64,000 nucleotides of DNA from Hyphomonas sp. L-53-1-40 (GTDB lineage: Bacteria; Pseudomonadota; Alphaproteobacteria; Caulobacterales; Hyphomonadaceae), in NCBI RefSeq assembly GCF_000682775.1, contig NZ_AWFI01000001.1:62001-126000 (forward strand), in the 5' to 3' direction. A program made the position numbers and the translations under genes. The notes beneath the pieces are model-generated. The model searched no databases. It was not told the DNA's origin and saw only the letters and a program-made list of their open reading frames with translations. Positions within the stretch are counted from its first letter, which is position 1. Every line of letters starts with the position of its first letter. Of the stretch, positions 36,705 to 45,192 are shown in pieces.

Positions 36705-37837
36705 CAGTTCTGTCCTCCGCGGTTGGCAGGCTGCACCCGGTCGAGCGGCAGATAGGGAACCGCGCCGGAATTGCTATCGAGAATGGTCTTGTCAGTGCGT
36801 TCAAGCACGCGCTCCATGGTTTCGAGATACATACGCTCCCGCGTGACGCGTGGCGCCTTGCGGTACTCCTCATAGATTTGCTCAAAGCGGGACGCTTCAC
36901 CTTGGGCGTCGGCGACGATCTGGTCACGATACCCTTCAGCTTCCTGCAGCAATCTCTGGGCCGTACCACGTGCCTGAGGCACGATCTGGTTGGCGTACTG
37001 GGTGGCCCGGTTGATATTGGTTTCGGCGTCTTGTTCGGCGACGTTCACATCATTGAAGGCCTCGATGACCTGCTGAGGCGGGTCGGCCTTGTCGATCTGA
37101 ATACTAACGATCTGGATGCCTGCGCGATAATCGTTCAGCAGGGTCTGGACCTGGTTGGCCACTTCCGTCTGAACAACATCACGTTCGGTCGTGATGACAC
37201 TTTGAAGGCGCGTTTTGCCGACAACTTCGCGCATCACGGACTCTGCCACCATTTCGACAGCGATGTCGGGCTGTTTCACATTCAGGATGTAATCCTGTGG
37301 TGCTTCAGGTTTCACGCGCCAGAAGACGGAGAACTGAATGTCGACGATGTTTTCATCTTCGGTCAGCATCAGGCTCTCGTCCATGGTCTGGCCGATCTGA
37401 GTTTTGCGGCGGGCTTCGACCTCGACCAGTTCATGCTCCTCGAAGGGTGCAGGCAGGTGGAAGTGGAGGCCGGGGCCAAAATTGGTCTGCCATTTGCCGA
37501 AGCGGAAGACGGAGGCCTGTTGGCCCGGATCGACCATCACGACACTGGTGGACAGCCAGGCAAGCAGGGCGATACCTGCGATGACCAGAAAGCCGAGCGG
37601 ACCGAAATTGGTTCCGCCGCTGCCGCCGCCGCCGCCGCGTTTGCGACCACCGCCACCGCCGCGCTGCCGGAAACGTTCCTGCATGCGCCGCATCTGGTCT
37701 TCGAGGTCATTGCCCCCATTGCCGCCCGAGCCGCCGGGACGGTTCCAAGGAGAGCCGCCATCCTTGCCGCCTCCATTGTCATTTCCGCCCTCGCCGCCCC
37801 AAGGGCCGCTGGATTTAGTTTTGTCATCCCAGGGCAT
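36704..37837 (-). CDS. hflK: HflK, FtsH-regulating prohibitin-like subunit
   Basis: A 377-residue SPFH protein. The first 75 residues are a Gly- and Arg-rich cytoplasmic tail (GGGGGRKRGGGGGSGG), followed by a membrane segment (about 78-97), the SPFH domain (VDPGQQASVFRFGKWQTNFGPGLHFHLP) and a coiled-coil C-terminal region. It is the partner of HflC and the first gene of the hflK-hflC-DUF2065-degP operon. The start is divergent from mrp across a 53-base gap. Confidence 0.97.
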   Translation of the reverse strand: MPWDDKTKSSGPWGGEGGNDNGGGKDGGSPWNRPGGSGGNGGNDLEDQMRRMQERFRQRGGGGGRKRGGGGGSGGTNFGPLGFLVIAGIALLAWLSTSVVMVDPGQQASVFRFGKWQTNFGPGLHFHLPAPFEEHELVEVEARRKTQIGQTMDESLMLTEDENIVDIQFSVFWRVKPEAPQDYILNVKQPDIAVEMVAESVMREVVGKTRLQSVITTERDVVQTEVANQVQTLLNDYRAGIQIVSIQIDKADPPQQVIEAFNDVNVAEQDAETNINRATQYANQIVPQARGTAQRLLQEAEGYRDQIVADAQGEASRFEQIYEEYRKAPRVTRERMYLETMERVLERTDKTILDSNSGAVPYLPLDRVQPANRGGQN

Positions 37838-37890
37838 GAGCCCTCCCTGTATTGCTATGCATGGGTTCTATATAGGCGCTTTGGTGATAA

Positions 37891-39111
37891 GTGCATGCCT
37901 GTTTGCAGGCATCAAGAGCAGCGGAGTCGCAGATTTTGTTCGGATCCAGGGATAAATCACGCCGAAAACTCGAAGAAAAGATCATCGAAGCCCTCGATCG
38001 GCCCGATTGGCTCGAATCGGTTTCAGTGGGTGAAGACGGTCGCGCGGTGCTTGTGATCGAGGCGGACCCCTCCGCGCCAGAGGCCGCTGAGGCCCGCCGG
38101 ATCGAGGCTGAAGGCAAGGTGGAACTGGTTTCCGGGGTCAAATCCGTGAGCAGCGTTCTGACCGCCGAACGCGCCGCGGCCGCTCCGGCTAAGGAGGTTC
38201 ATCTGTCTCATACGCCCGCCTCAAAACGGGTGCGCAAGGGTGCCCGCCTATCGGATGAGGCGATGCAGCAAGGAAATGTTCCGGCCAGCACACCGAAGTC
38301 CTCAATCCCCGGTATTTCCCGGATTCTAGTCGTGGCGAGCGCCAAGGGCGGCGTCGGCAAGTCTACCGTCTCGGTCAATCTGGCTGCGGCGATGGCAAAA
38401 GCTGGCATGAAGGTCGGCCTGATGGATGCCGATATCTATGGCCCCTCTATCCCGACCATGCTGGGGACAGTGTCGGCAGAGCCGGTGACATCCAAGGATA
38501 CGGGCAAACTGCAACCTGTCGAAGCCTTCGGCATGAAGACGCTGTCGATCGGATATTTGTCCGATCCGGACTCGCCGATGATCTGGCGTGGGCCCATTGT
38601 CATGTCAGCAATCACACAGATGTTGAATGATGCGGAATGGGGCACCGCTTATGATCCACTGGACGTGCTGATCATCGATACGCCCCCCGGAACAGGTGAT
38701 GCACAGCTGACGATAGCCCAGCGCGTGCCGGTAACGGCGGCGTTGATCGTCACTACGCCCCAGGAAGTCGCGCTGGCCGATGTGCGCCGCGGCGCGGCCA
38801 TGTTTGCGAAGACGGAAGTTCCGGTGCTCGGTATTGTCGAGACGATGAGCTGGTTCGAAGATCCGGCAGGCCAACGTCATTATCTGATGGGGCAGGGAGG
38901 TGGTGCGGCCACGGCGAACGCCCTTGGGCTGCCATTACTGGCTGAGCTTCCGATGCTGCAAGCGATCCGCGAAGGCGGCGACGCTGGTAAGCCCGCGGCA
39001 TTGTCGGATGAAATGACGGGCCAGCTCTTTCATGAACTGGCCCGCCGTGTGGCGATCGAACTGGATGGTCTCCAGTCTAAGCCTGCGCCTGAAATCGTGT
39101 TCGAGGATTAG
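37891..39111 (+). CDS. mrp: Mrp/ApbC-type Fe-S cluster carrier ATPase
   Basis: A 406-residue protein with an N-terminal MIP18/DUF59 domain (about 25-105) and a P-loop ATPase domain beginning VASAKGGVGKSTVSVNLAAAM, with DADIYGPSIPTMLG and IDTPPGTGDAQLT. Such proteins load or carry [4Fe-4S] clusters. The bacterial C-terminal CxxC is not visible in this sequence. The annotated ATG at 37891 lacks a good ribosome site, so the true start may lie about 15 codons later near ILFGSRDKSRRK. The end overlaps the convergent beta-lactamase-family gene. Confidence 0.92.
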   Translation: MHACLQASRAAESQILFGSRDKSRRKLEEKIIEALDRPDWLESVSVGEDGRAVLVIEADPSAPEAAEARRIEAEGKVELVSGVKSVSSVLTAERAAAAPAKEVHLSHTPASKRVRKGARLSDEAMQQGNVPASTPKSSIPGISRILVVASAKGGVGKSTVSVNLAAAMAKAGMKVGLMDADIYGPSIPTMLGTVSAEPVTSKDTGKLQPVEAFGMKTLSIGYLSDPDSPMIWRGPIVMSAITQMLNDAEWGTAYDPLDVLIIDTPPGTGDAQLTIAQRVPVTAALIVTTPQEVALADVRRGAAMFAKTEVPVLGIVETMSWFEDPAGQRHYLMGQGGGAATANALGLPLLAELPMLQAIREGGDAGKPAALSDEMTGQLFHELARRVAIELDGLQSKPAPEIVFED

Positions 39112-40202
39112 GTCGGCTCACCGAAACATTCTTCAGAGAGCCTGCTCGCTATGGTCAACAGGTTCTCGTAGCCGACCGTATTGTTGTTGAGGACGACGAT
39201 GACACCGTCTTGTTCCGGAATGAGTAAAATAAGGCTGAGGTAGCCGATCAGACGTCCATTATAGAAGATGACCTCGGTCGGTTCTCCGCCGCCAATGGTC
39301 ATTTCAGTCACTGTCCAGGCCATTGGCCCCTCCGGATTGAAGGCTTCCTTTTCGCCCGCTTCGGAGAAGACCTCTCCGGCGATGATGGCCTGTCCCCATG
39401 CAAACAGATCATCAATGGTTGAGTACATTGAGGCGGTTCCACGGAATAAGGCGGGGTTGGTGATCGGGATGATCTCGTAGCCGCCATCATCGGAGTGTAA
39501 ATAGTTTGCCGCCAGACCACTGACGTCCTGATAGATCTGCCCGGTATCGGCGAGGCCGAGCGGATCGAGAATCTGTGACCGCAAATAGTCTTCGTACCCG
39601 CCACCCGCATGGCGGTCGATGATGCGCGCCAGCAGGTAATAATTCACGTTCGAATAGAGATAGTCGCTGCCAGGCTGGAATTTCAGCTCCAGCGCCTGAA
39701 GGGTGTCCAGAAAGGATTCCTCGGTGAAGGATCGCTTCACCTCATTGTCGAACCAACCGGGAATGTCGACATAGTGCGGAATGCCGGACCTGTTCTGGAG
39801 CAGGTGGCGCAGGGTGACGTCCTGCGCATAGGACACATCGAAGTCGGGCAGGAGTTCTTCCAGCGACTGGTCCAGATTGAGCTTTCCGTCATCCACCAGT
39901 CTCAGGACAAGGGCCGCGGTAAAGCTCTTGGTCATCGAAGCAATGGGGTAACGGGTCTCGGGAGTAACCGCCTCCACCTCTTCGATCCGTGACGCATTCA
40001 CGGCCTGGCGCAGGATGATGTTCCCTTTCTTGCCAACAAGAATGGTGCCGGAGAACTCAAACTGCTCCAGAATTTCGACGATTTCCTGGGGGGGCTCGGC
40101 GATGGCCTCTATCGCTGGCGTGTCGTTGGAAGCGGCTTGTTTCGCTGCGCATCCAATGGTGAGGAGTGTAAATAGCAGGGCTGCGATAGCTGCGTAGTTC
40201 AT
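39108..40202 (-). CDS. Class C beta-lactamase-family serine hydrolase (lipoprotein)
   Basis: A 364-residue hydrolase with a lipobox ending at C18 (LLTIGCAA), the catalytic S89-M-T-K92 tetrad and Y183-S-N185. The fold matches penicillin-binding/class C beta-lactamase-like proteins, which mostly act as esterases or D-amino-peptidases rather than as drug-resistance enzymes. There is no evidence here for antibiotic hydrolysis. It stands alone and converges on mrp. Confidence 0.85.
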   Translation of the reverse strand: MNYAAIAALLFTLLTIGCAAKQAASNDTPAIEAIAEPPQEIVEILEQFEFSGTILVGKKGNIILRQAVNASRIEEVEAVTPETRYPIASMTKSFTAALVLRLVDDGKLNLDQSLEELLPDFDVSYAQDVTLRHLLQNRSGIPHYVDIPGWFDNEVKRSFTEESFLDTLQALELKFQPGSDYLYSNVNYYLLARIIDRHAGGGYEDYLRSQILDPLGLADTGQIYQDVSGLAANYLHSDDGGYEIIPITNPALFRGTASMYSTIDDLFAWGQAIIAGEVFSEAGEKEAFNPEGPMAWTVTEMTIGGGEPTEVIFYNGRLIGYLSLILLIPEQDGVIVVLNNNTVGYENLLTIASRLSEECFGEPT

Positions 40203-40305
40203 ATTTGTTCCAAATCTTCAAGTGCGTCGATCCAGCGGCGCTGGCTGGCATTGGATATAGGGAAGCTGAAAGTGTTTTCAGAACAGGACTGGGGAGAAAC
40301 GGGAG

Positions 40306-41382
40306 TTAGTCCAGCCGATGCCGCACGATCCTTTCCGAACCCGCGGGTAGTTCAAACGCCATACCGTCTTCGCCCATTACTATGGGACCATCATATGCCT
40401 GACCCGTTCCCTTCAGGAATGCCGGGTATAGAATACGGCTCGGTACCGCCGGGACGATATGGCTGAAGACCAGCATGCGTGCACCTGCTTCGCTGGAGAC
40501 TTCTGCGCCCTCGACCGGCGTCGTGTGGTAATCGAGGATATCGTTCATGATAGCCGCGACGCGGGCCTGTCCGTTCGCATCTAGCTGGTCGCGGATTTCG
40601 CTGACCATGTCGGCATTCAACGCTTCGTGGACGAGGATGTCTGTATCCCGCGCCAAGGCAACCATGCGTGGATCCCTGACCGTATCTCCGGAAATCGTTG
40701 CAGATCGGTCCTTATAGTCGAACCGGTAGGCTACAGCCGGTTCTATTGGGTCATGATCGACTGACACCGCAGTAACGCTCAGGCCATTGCGGTCATACAC
40801 TTTGCCAGCTGTGCTCGCAGGCGTGAATGGAACAGCATCTGCGCCTTGTCCGGATGGGGACAGGATGTCCGCTCCGTGATGGGCGACACGATAGGTAGAA
40901 TCCAGAGCATAAGCAGCGTCGAAGCCAGCGATGACCTGATCGACGCCATCTGGACCGTAAATGGGCAAGGGTGCCTGTGCACCGCCAGCTGCCCAGTGTT
41001 GCAGCATCACCTCGCCAAGCCCATCAATGTGATCGGAATGGAAATGGGTCAGGAACACCGCTTCCACATTGGCCCACGGCAGCCGCAACTCCCCGAATCT
41101 TCGGCCTGATCCCGCCCCAGCATCGATGATGAACACACGATCACCCGCCGCGACGACCGTCATGGGTCCCACACGCCCCGGATCGGGCAGGGGAGATCCC
41201 GTCCCGACAAGTATAACGGTCAGTCCATCAGGTGCGTCCGCAAGTGCATTTTGCCCCAAGGTCGATTTGACCGCAGCTTTGAATGCAAACTCGCCAATTT
41301 GTACGCCGAACAAGCTGCGTGCGCCAATCACGGCGAGCGCCAGGACTGTCGCGGCGATCAGAATGATTTTGAGAACTCTCAC
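40306..41382 (-). CDS. Exported metallo-beta-lactamase-fold hydrolase
   Basis: A 358-residue protein with an N-terminal hydrophobic segment (about 4-22; signal peptide or anchor) and the MBL metal motif H113-F-H115-S-D117-H118 (FLTHFHSDHIDGLGE), then VSVDHDPIEPAVAYRF and SGDTVRD. The arrangement is closest to the ribonuclease Z/arylsulfatase-like branch. Export argues against a tRNA substrate. It lies 24 bases from the SMP-30 gene upstream and may share its transcript. Confidence 0.82.
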   Translation of the reverse strand: MRVLKIILIAATVLALAVIGARSLFGVQIGEFAFKAAVKSTLGQNALADAPDGLTVILVGTGSPLPDPGRVGPMTVVAAGDRVFIIDAGAGSGRRFGELRLPWANVEAVFLTHFHSDHIDGLGEVMLQHWAAGGAQAPLPIYGPDGVDQVIAGFDAAYALDSTYRVAHHGADILSPSGQGADAVPFTPASTAGKVYDRNGLSVTAVSVDHDPIEPAVAYRFDYKDRSATISGDTVRDPRMVALARDTDILVHEALNADMVSEIRDQLDANGQARVAAIMNDILDYHTTPVEGAEVSSEAGARMLVFSHIVPAVPSRILYPAFLKGTGQAYDGPIVMGEDGMAFELPAGSERIVRHRLD

Positions 41383-41406
41383 CGCTTATCCTCCCAAAGG
41401 TGCAGA

Positions 41407-42315
41407 CTAGGCGTTGAAGTTCAGTTTCAGGCCCGGCTCCGGCCACCGGCATTTGGCAAGCTGTCCCGTGCTCGACAGGGTGATGTAGGCATCCTGCATG
41501 TCGTCGCCGCCAAAGGCGATATTGGTGACGATCAGGTCGGGGAAAGCCGTGTGGTGGAAATCACCGCCCGGCGTGATCGTTGTGATGCCGCCATTCAGAA
41601 TGGTTGCAACACAGACATTGCCCGCCGCCGTCATGGCCAGGCTGTCGAAATACTGCAGGCCCGGCATGGTGGCGACGACCCGGCCGCCATTGAAAGGGGA
41701 GGCGGGTTTGATGACGCCCGGGCTCTCAAGATCAAACGCCCACATGCGTCCGGTCATGGTGTCCGCCATGAAGACAGTCTGCTCATCGGGAGCAAGGCCG
41801 ACACCGTTCGGACTACTATAGTGGAAGTCCAGTTCGTTGGCCTCACTTGCGCCATTGGCGAGGAAAAAGAGCCCACCGAAATCGCGGTGGCGCGAGTAGG
41901 TTTTGCCATGATCGGTGAAGTAGAGATTGCCTGCCTTGTCGAAGACGAGATCGTTCGGGCCTTTCAGCGGATGGCCGTTGACCGTGTCCAGTACTCGCTC
42001 AATTTTGCCTGTAGAGAGATCGACCCGCTCGATGCGGCCACCATCATAATCGTCCGGACAGTTTCCGGGGATCAGTAATCCGTCCATGTTGGTATAGATG
42101 AAGCCGCCATTGTTGCAGACCCAGAGGGCACCGTCCGGGCCGATGGCCAAGCCATTGGGGCCGCCACCTGGCGTCGCGATCACTTCTGTCTTGCCGTCGC
42201 CCCAGCAGCGCGTGATGCATTTCTTTTCAATTTCGACAACAATGATGCTGCCATCGGCCATGACGACCGGGCCTTCCGGAAAGCGGAGTCCGCTTGTGAT
42301 GATCTCGAATTCCAT
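41407..42315 (-). CDS. SMP-30/gluconolactonase family protein
   Basis: A 302-residue six-bladed beta-propeller with SGLRFPEGPVVMADGSIIVVEIE (metal-binding Glu), GGGPNGLAIGPDGALWVCNNGG, NDLVFDKAGNLYFTDHG and SPNGVGLAPDEQTVFMADT. Family members hydrolyse lactones or phosphotriesters with one divalent metal. The substrate is unknown. No signal peptide is visible. It is upstream of, and probably co-transcribed with, the MBL-fold gene. Confidence 0.88.
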   Translation of the reverse strand: MEFEIITSGLRFPEGPVVMADGSIIVVEIEKKCITRCWGDGKTEVIATPGGGPNGLAIGPDGALWVCNNGGFIYTNMDGLLIPGNCPDDYDGGRIERVDLSTGKIERVLDTVNGHPLKGPNDLVFDKAGNLYFTDHGKTYSRHRDFGGLFFLANGASEANELDFHYSSPNGVGLAPDEQTVFMADTMTGRMWAFDLESPGVIKPASPFNGGRVVATMPGLQYFDSLAMTAAGNVCVATILNGGITTITPGGDFHHTAFPDLIVTNIAFGGDDMQDAYITLSSTGQLAKCRWPEPGLKLNFNA

Positions 42316-42384
42316 GTGGCTGTTTCCTCCTCGCCCTTTTTGGAAGGAGGTTAGGCGTCGCGATGGGGAAGGACAACGCGTATC

Positions 42385-42921
42385 CTAGGGGGAAGTGAAC
42401 GTGCTGATCCGGTCAAGCTGGCGGATGGCGAAGGCGAAATCATTGCCTTCGCCGGCCTCGAACTGCTCTGCGCCGGTTTCTTTCCACTGGTTCGCGTCGA
42501 GTTCCGGGAAGTAAGCGTCTCCATCCGGCGCGGCATCGACTTCCGTAAGATAGAGACGGTCTGCGATGGGCAGGGCCAATTTGTAAATGGCTTCGCCACC
42601 GATCACGAAAACCTTGTCGGCGCCAGTTCTGGCGGCCACAGCGCGGGCCGAGTTGGTTGCCGCCGCAAAGCTTGAATAGACGCGGGCGCCTTCGGCATTG
42701 TAGGCCCAGTCGCGGGTCATCACGATGTTCTCGCGGCCTTTGAGCGGGCGCACCGGCAAACTTTCCCAGGTCTTTCGGCCCATGATGATTGGGCACCCAA
42801 GCGTCGCTTTCTTGAAGAATGCGAGGTCACTTTTCAGGCGCCAGGGCAGATCACCTCCTGAACCAATCACATTGTTGCTGGCCCTGGCGGCAATCAGGCA
42901 AAGTTTTACATGTGCCGACAT
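42385..42921 (-). CDS. folA: Dihydrofolate reductase
   Basis: A 178-residue enzyme reducing dihydrofolate to tetrahydrofolate with NADPH. The sequence shows LIAARASNNVIGSGGDLPWRLKSDLAFFKK (active-site Asp near 33), PIIMGRKTWESLP and FVIGGEAIYKLALP. The ATG at 42921 gives the normal family length; the frame is open 25 codons further upstream. It shares strand and pathway with thyA, but a VUT transporter gene and an AhpD-like gene lie between them on the opposite strand. Confidence 0.96.
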   Translation of the reverse strand: MSAHVKLCLIAARASNNVIGSGGDLPWRLKSDLAFFKKATLGCPIIMGRKTWESLPVRPLKGRENIVMTRDWAYNAEGARVYSSFAAATNSARAVAARTGADKVFVIGGEAIYKLALPIADRLYLTEVDAAPDGDAYFPELDANQWKETGAEQFEAGEGNDFAFAIRQLDRISTFTSP

Positions 42922-43080
42922 AGTGACCGGTTCCAATCTACTTGCATCCAATTTCGCGCGCGGCCCTTGTGACCAGAAGCGTCTGCGTGAATACATGCAG
43001 AGCCGAGTTTGTATGGTGAATGCAACCTTCTTTCATCAGTTTTCACAAGCCCAAAGACAGTTCCGTGGGGGATAATCAGA

Positions 43081-43749
43081 ATGAAATCGATTGTAGCGAT
43101 TCTGACCAATGGAAACCCGGAACAAATCGGACTGGCAATTCCTGCTCTTCTGTTGTCGTTCTTGGCAATTTGGCTGCTCAGAGGGCGCGGATGGGCGCTC
43201 ATTTATGTCGCACTCATTCCCTTTTTGAACTGGTCGTTCGGGATCATCCCGGAGTTTCAGATTCTTGCCCCGACAGGCACCGGACTGACCGCTCAAGGCG
43301 TGTCTCTCCATCCGATGACAATGGTAACTGGAATGGTGTTCGTGGTCCGCGATTTCGTGCAACGCGAAATGGGCCACCGGGTGTTGCTTGTGATGGCCAT
43401 GGCGATCGCCTGGTCGTTTTACTATGCGTGGCCCGTGATTGCGCTGGCCAGCGGCATCGCATTTGCCATTTCCGAGGGGGTGGATTGGCTGATGTTCACC
43501 TTCACCAAATATCGGCTATCGACCCGGATTCTGCTCTCCAGCGCGCTGGCAGCGCCGGTCGATACGACTGTGTTCCTGTATGGCGCTGATCTCGCCAAGC
43601 AGATGGAACTTGGCATGGACCCCGGAAACTCGCTGCATGTGTGGAACTGGATCGTGTTCGTGATCGGCAAGATGGTCGGCGCGGTTATCGTTTCGGCAGT
43701 CATTCGGCGGCGGGAGAACCTCGGACTCGTGGATCCAGCAGCCGCCTGA
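43081..43749 (+). CDS. VUT-family (YhhQ-like) transporter
   Basis: A 222-residue inner-membrane protein with about six hydrophobic segments and the VUT-type core GMVFVVRDFVQREMGHRVLL. Characterised YhhQ proteins import queuosine precursors (preQ0/preQ1); others in the family may carry other vitamins. The ATG at 43081 follows GGGGGA; longer readings begin before this site. No queuosine gene is in the window, so the substrate is not settled by context. Confidence 0.78.
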   Translation: MKSIVAILTNGNPEQIGLAIPALLLSFLAIWLLRGRGWALIYVALIPFLNWSFGIIPEFQILAPTGTGLTAQGVSLHPMTMVTGMVFVVRDFVQREMGHRVLLVMAMAIAWSFYYAWPVIALASGIAFAISEGVDWLMFTFTKYRLSTRILLSSALAAPVDTTVFLYGADLAKQMELGMDPGNSLHVWNWIVFVIGKMVGAVIVSAVIRRRENLGLVDPAAA

Positions 43750-43793
43750 CTGTACTATCCGGGAATACCCATATTGCTGATGCTATAGAAATA

Positions 43794-43815
43794 TGCATAT
43801 TTGCGCAAATATGCA
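43794..43815. promoter_or_regulatory. Perfect 22-bp palindrome before the AhpD-like gene
   Basis: TGCATATTTGC followed directly by its reverse complement GCAAATATGCA gives 11 bp on each side with no mismatch, ending 15 bases before the ATG. It lies downstream of a possible TGCTAT -10 element (43781-43786). The position and symmetry suit the operator of a dimeric repressor. Confidence 0.7.
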
Positions 43816-43830
43816 AATAAGGAATCGATC

Positions 43831-44187
43831 ATGGCGGACGGCAAGAAGGACTATGGCGCGATAACGGGCGCGATCAGCGAGGGAATATCCGGGCTTCGCG
43901 GCACCGGGGCCAAGGAAACGCTGACGCAGTTCAATGCGATGGCCAAAGCCGCTCTGGCGGATGGCGCGCTCGATACGAAGACCAAGGAACTGATCGCGCT
44001 CGCCATCGGCGTGGCCAAGCAGTGCGATGGGTGTATCGGCTTTCACACCAAGGCGCTTAAGAGGCTGGGCGCGACCGACGAGGAAGTGGCCGAGGCGCTC
44101 GGCATGACTGTTTACATGGGCGGTGGCCCAAGCCTGATGTATGCGGGCGATGCCTGGACGGCTTGGCAGAGCCTCAATGATTCCTAG
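43831..44187 (+). CDS. AhpD-like/carboxymuconolactone decarboxylase family protein
   Basis: A 118-residue protein with the CMD core [31 protein letters not shown], including the redox pair C65-x-x-C68 and H72 as in AhpD. It is therefore probably a small alkylhydroperoxidase or disulfide reductase. The ATG at 43831 follows AAGGA; the frame is open ten codons earlier, but that would run through the palindrome. A 22-bp perfect palindrome just before the gene suggests specific repression. Confidence 0.85.
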   Translation: MADGKKDYGAITGAISEGISGLRGTGAKETLTQFNAMAKAALADGALDTKTKELIALAIGVAKQCDGCIGFHTKALKRLGATDEEVAEALGMTVYMGGGPSLMYAGDAWTAWQSLNDS

Positions 44188-44978
44188 ACGGCCACTGGCG
44201 CCTTGATGTGAGCGTGCGGTTCGTAGCCTTCGACCGTGAAGTCTGAATACTCCCAGCCGAACAGGTCGGTCTTGTCGGGATTCAGGATCATGCGGGGCAG
44301 GGTACGCGGCTCACGGGTCAGCTGGAGCCGGGTCTGCTCCATATGGTTCAGGTAGAGGTGCGCATCGCCGAATGTGTGGACGAACTCGCCAGCTTCCAGC
44401 CCGGTCGCGCGCGCCATCATCAGGGTGAGTAGCGCATAGGATGCGATGTTGAACGGTACGCCGAGGAAGACATCGGCCGAGCGCTGGTAGAGCTGGCAGT
44501 TCAGCTTGCCGTCCATGACATTGAACTGGAACAGGCAGTGACAAGGGGGCAGGGCCATGTCGTTCACATCGGCCGGGTTCCAGGCTGACACGATCAGGCG
44601 GCGGGAATTGGGATTGGTGCGGATTTCGTCCAGCACCCACTGGATCTGATCAATCACCCGGCCGTCCGGCGCGGCCCAACTGCGCCACTGCTTGCCATAG
44701 ACCGGGCCAAGGTCGCCGTTTTCATCGGCCCATTCATCCCAGATCGAAACGCCGTTTTCCTTCAGATAGGCAATGTTCGTATCGCCCTTCAAAAACCAGA
44801 GCAGTTCGATGATGATCGAGCGCAAATGCAGCTTTTTCGTCGTTACCATCGGGAAGCCATCGGCGAGGTCAAAACGCATCTGACGACCGAATACAGCGCG
44901 CGTGCCTGTACCAGTGCGATCCCCGCGTTCATGGCCATTGTCCAAAATGTCCTGCAGGAGATTGAGATATTGCTGCAT
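44184..44978 (-). CDS. thyA: Thymidylate synthase
   Basis: A 264-residue enzyme, the same length as E. coli ThyA, converting dUMP to dTMP with methylene-tetrahydrofolate. The catalytic Cys is C146 in [22 protein letters not shown], the [13 protein letters not shown] phosphate loop and [10 protein letters not shown] are all intact. The frame extends upstream to 45128, but [12 protein letters not shown] at 44978 is the family start. It converges by 4 bases with the AhpD-like gene. Confidence 0.97.
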   Translation of the reverse strand: MQQYLNLLQDILDNGHERGDRTGTGTRAVFGRQMRFDLADGFPMVTTKKLHLRSIIIELLWFLKGDTNIAYLKENGVSIWDEWADENGDLGPVYGKQWRSWAAPDGRVIDQIQWVLDEIRTNPNSRRLIVSAWNPADVNDMALPPCHCLFQFNVMDGKLNCQLYQRSADVFLGVPFNIASYALLTLMMARATGLEAGEFVHTFGDAHLYLNHMEQTRLQLTREPRTLPRMILNPDKTDLFGWEYSDFTVEGYEPHAHIKAPVAV

Positions 44979-45192
44979 GTGGGCCTCGGTCGGGAATCGA
45001 TTTTCAGAGTCCAAGATACCACGGAAACAGGCTGTGTAGGCAAGGCCCGACAGTGGGTTTTGCCTAGATGATCCGGGCTCAATCAGGGTAAATGCCGTCT
45101 TTCCCCACTGCGCCAATTTTGAGGGCATATCTGAAGACGCAGGAAATCAGTCTGAGCGAAACTCAGGATTTGCAGACAGGTGCTGATGATCG

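Noticed and set aside
39108-40202. Beta-lactam resistance gene
   Set aside because: It has the fold and SxxK of class C-like serine hydrolases, but no resistance-specific motifs were recognised and there is no mobile context; an esterase or peptidase role is more likely.
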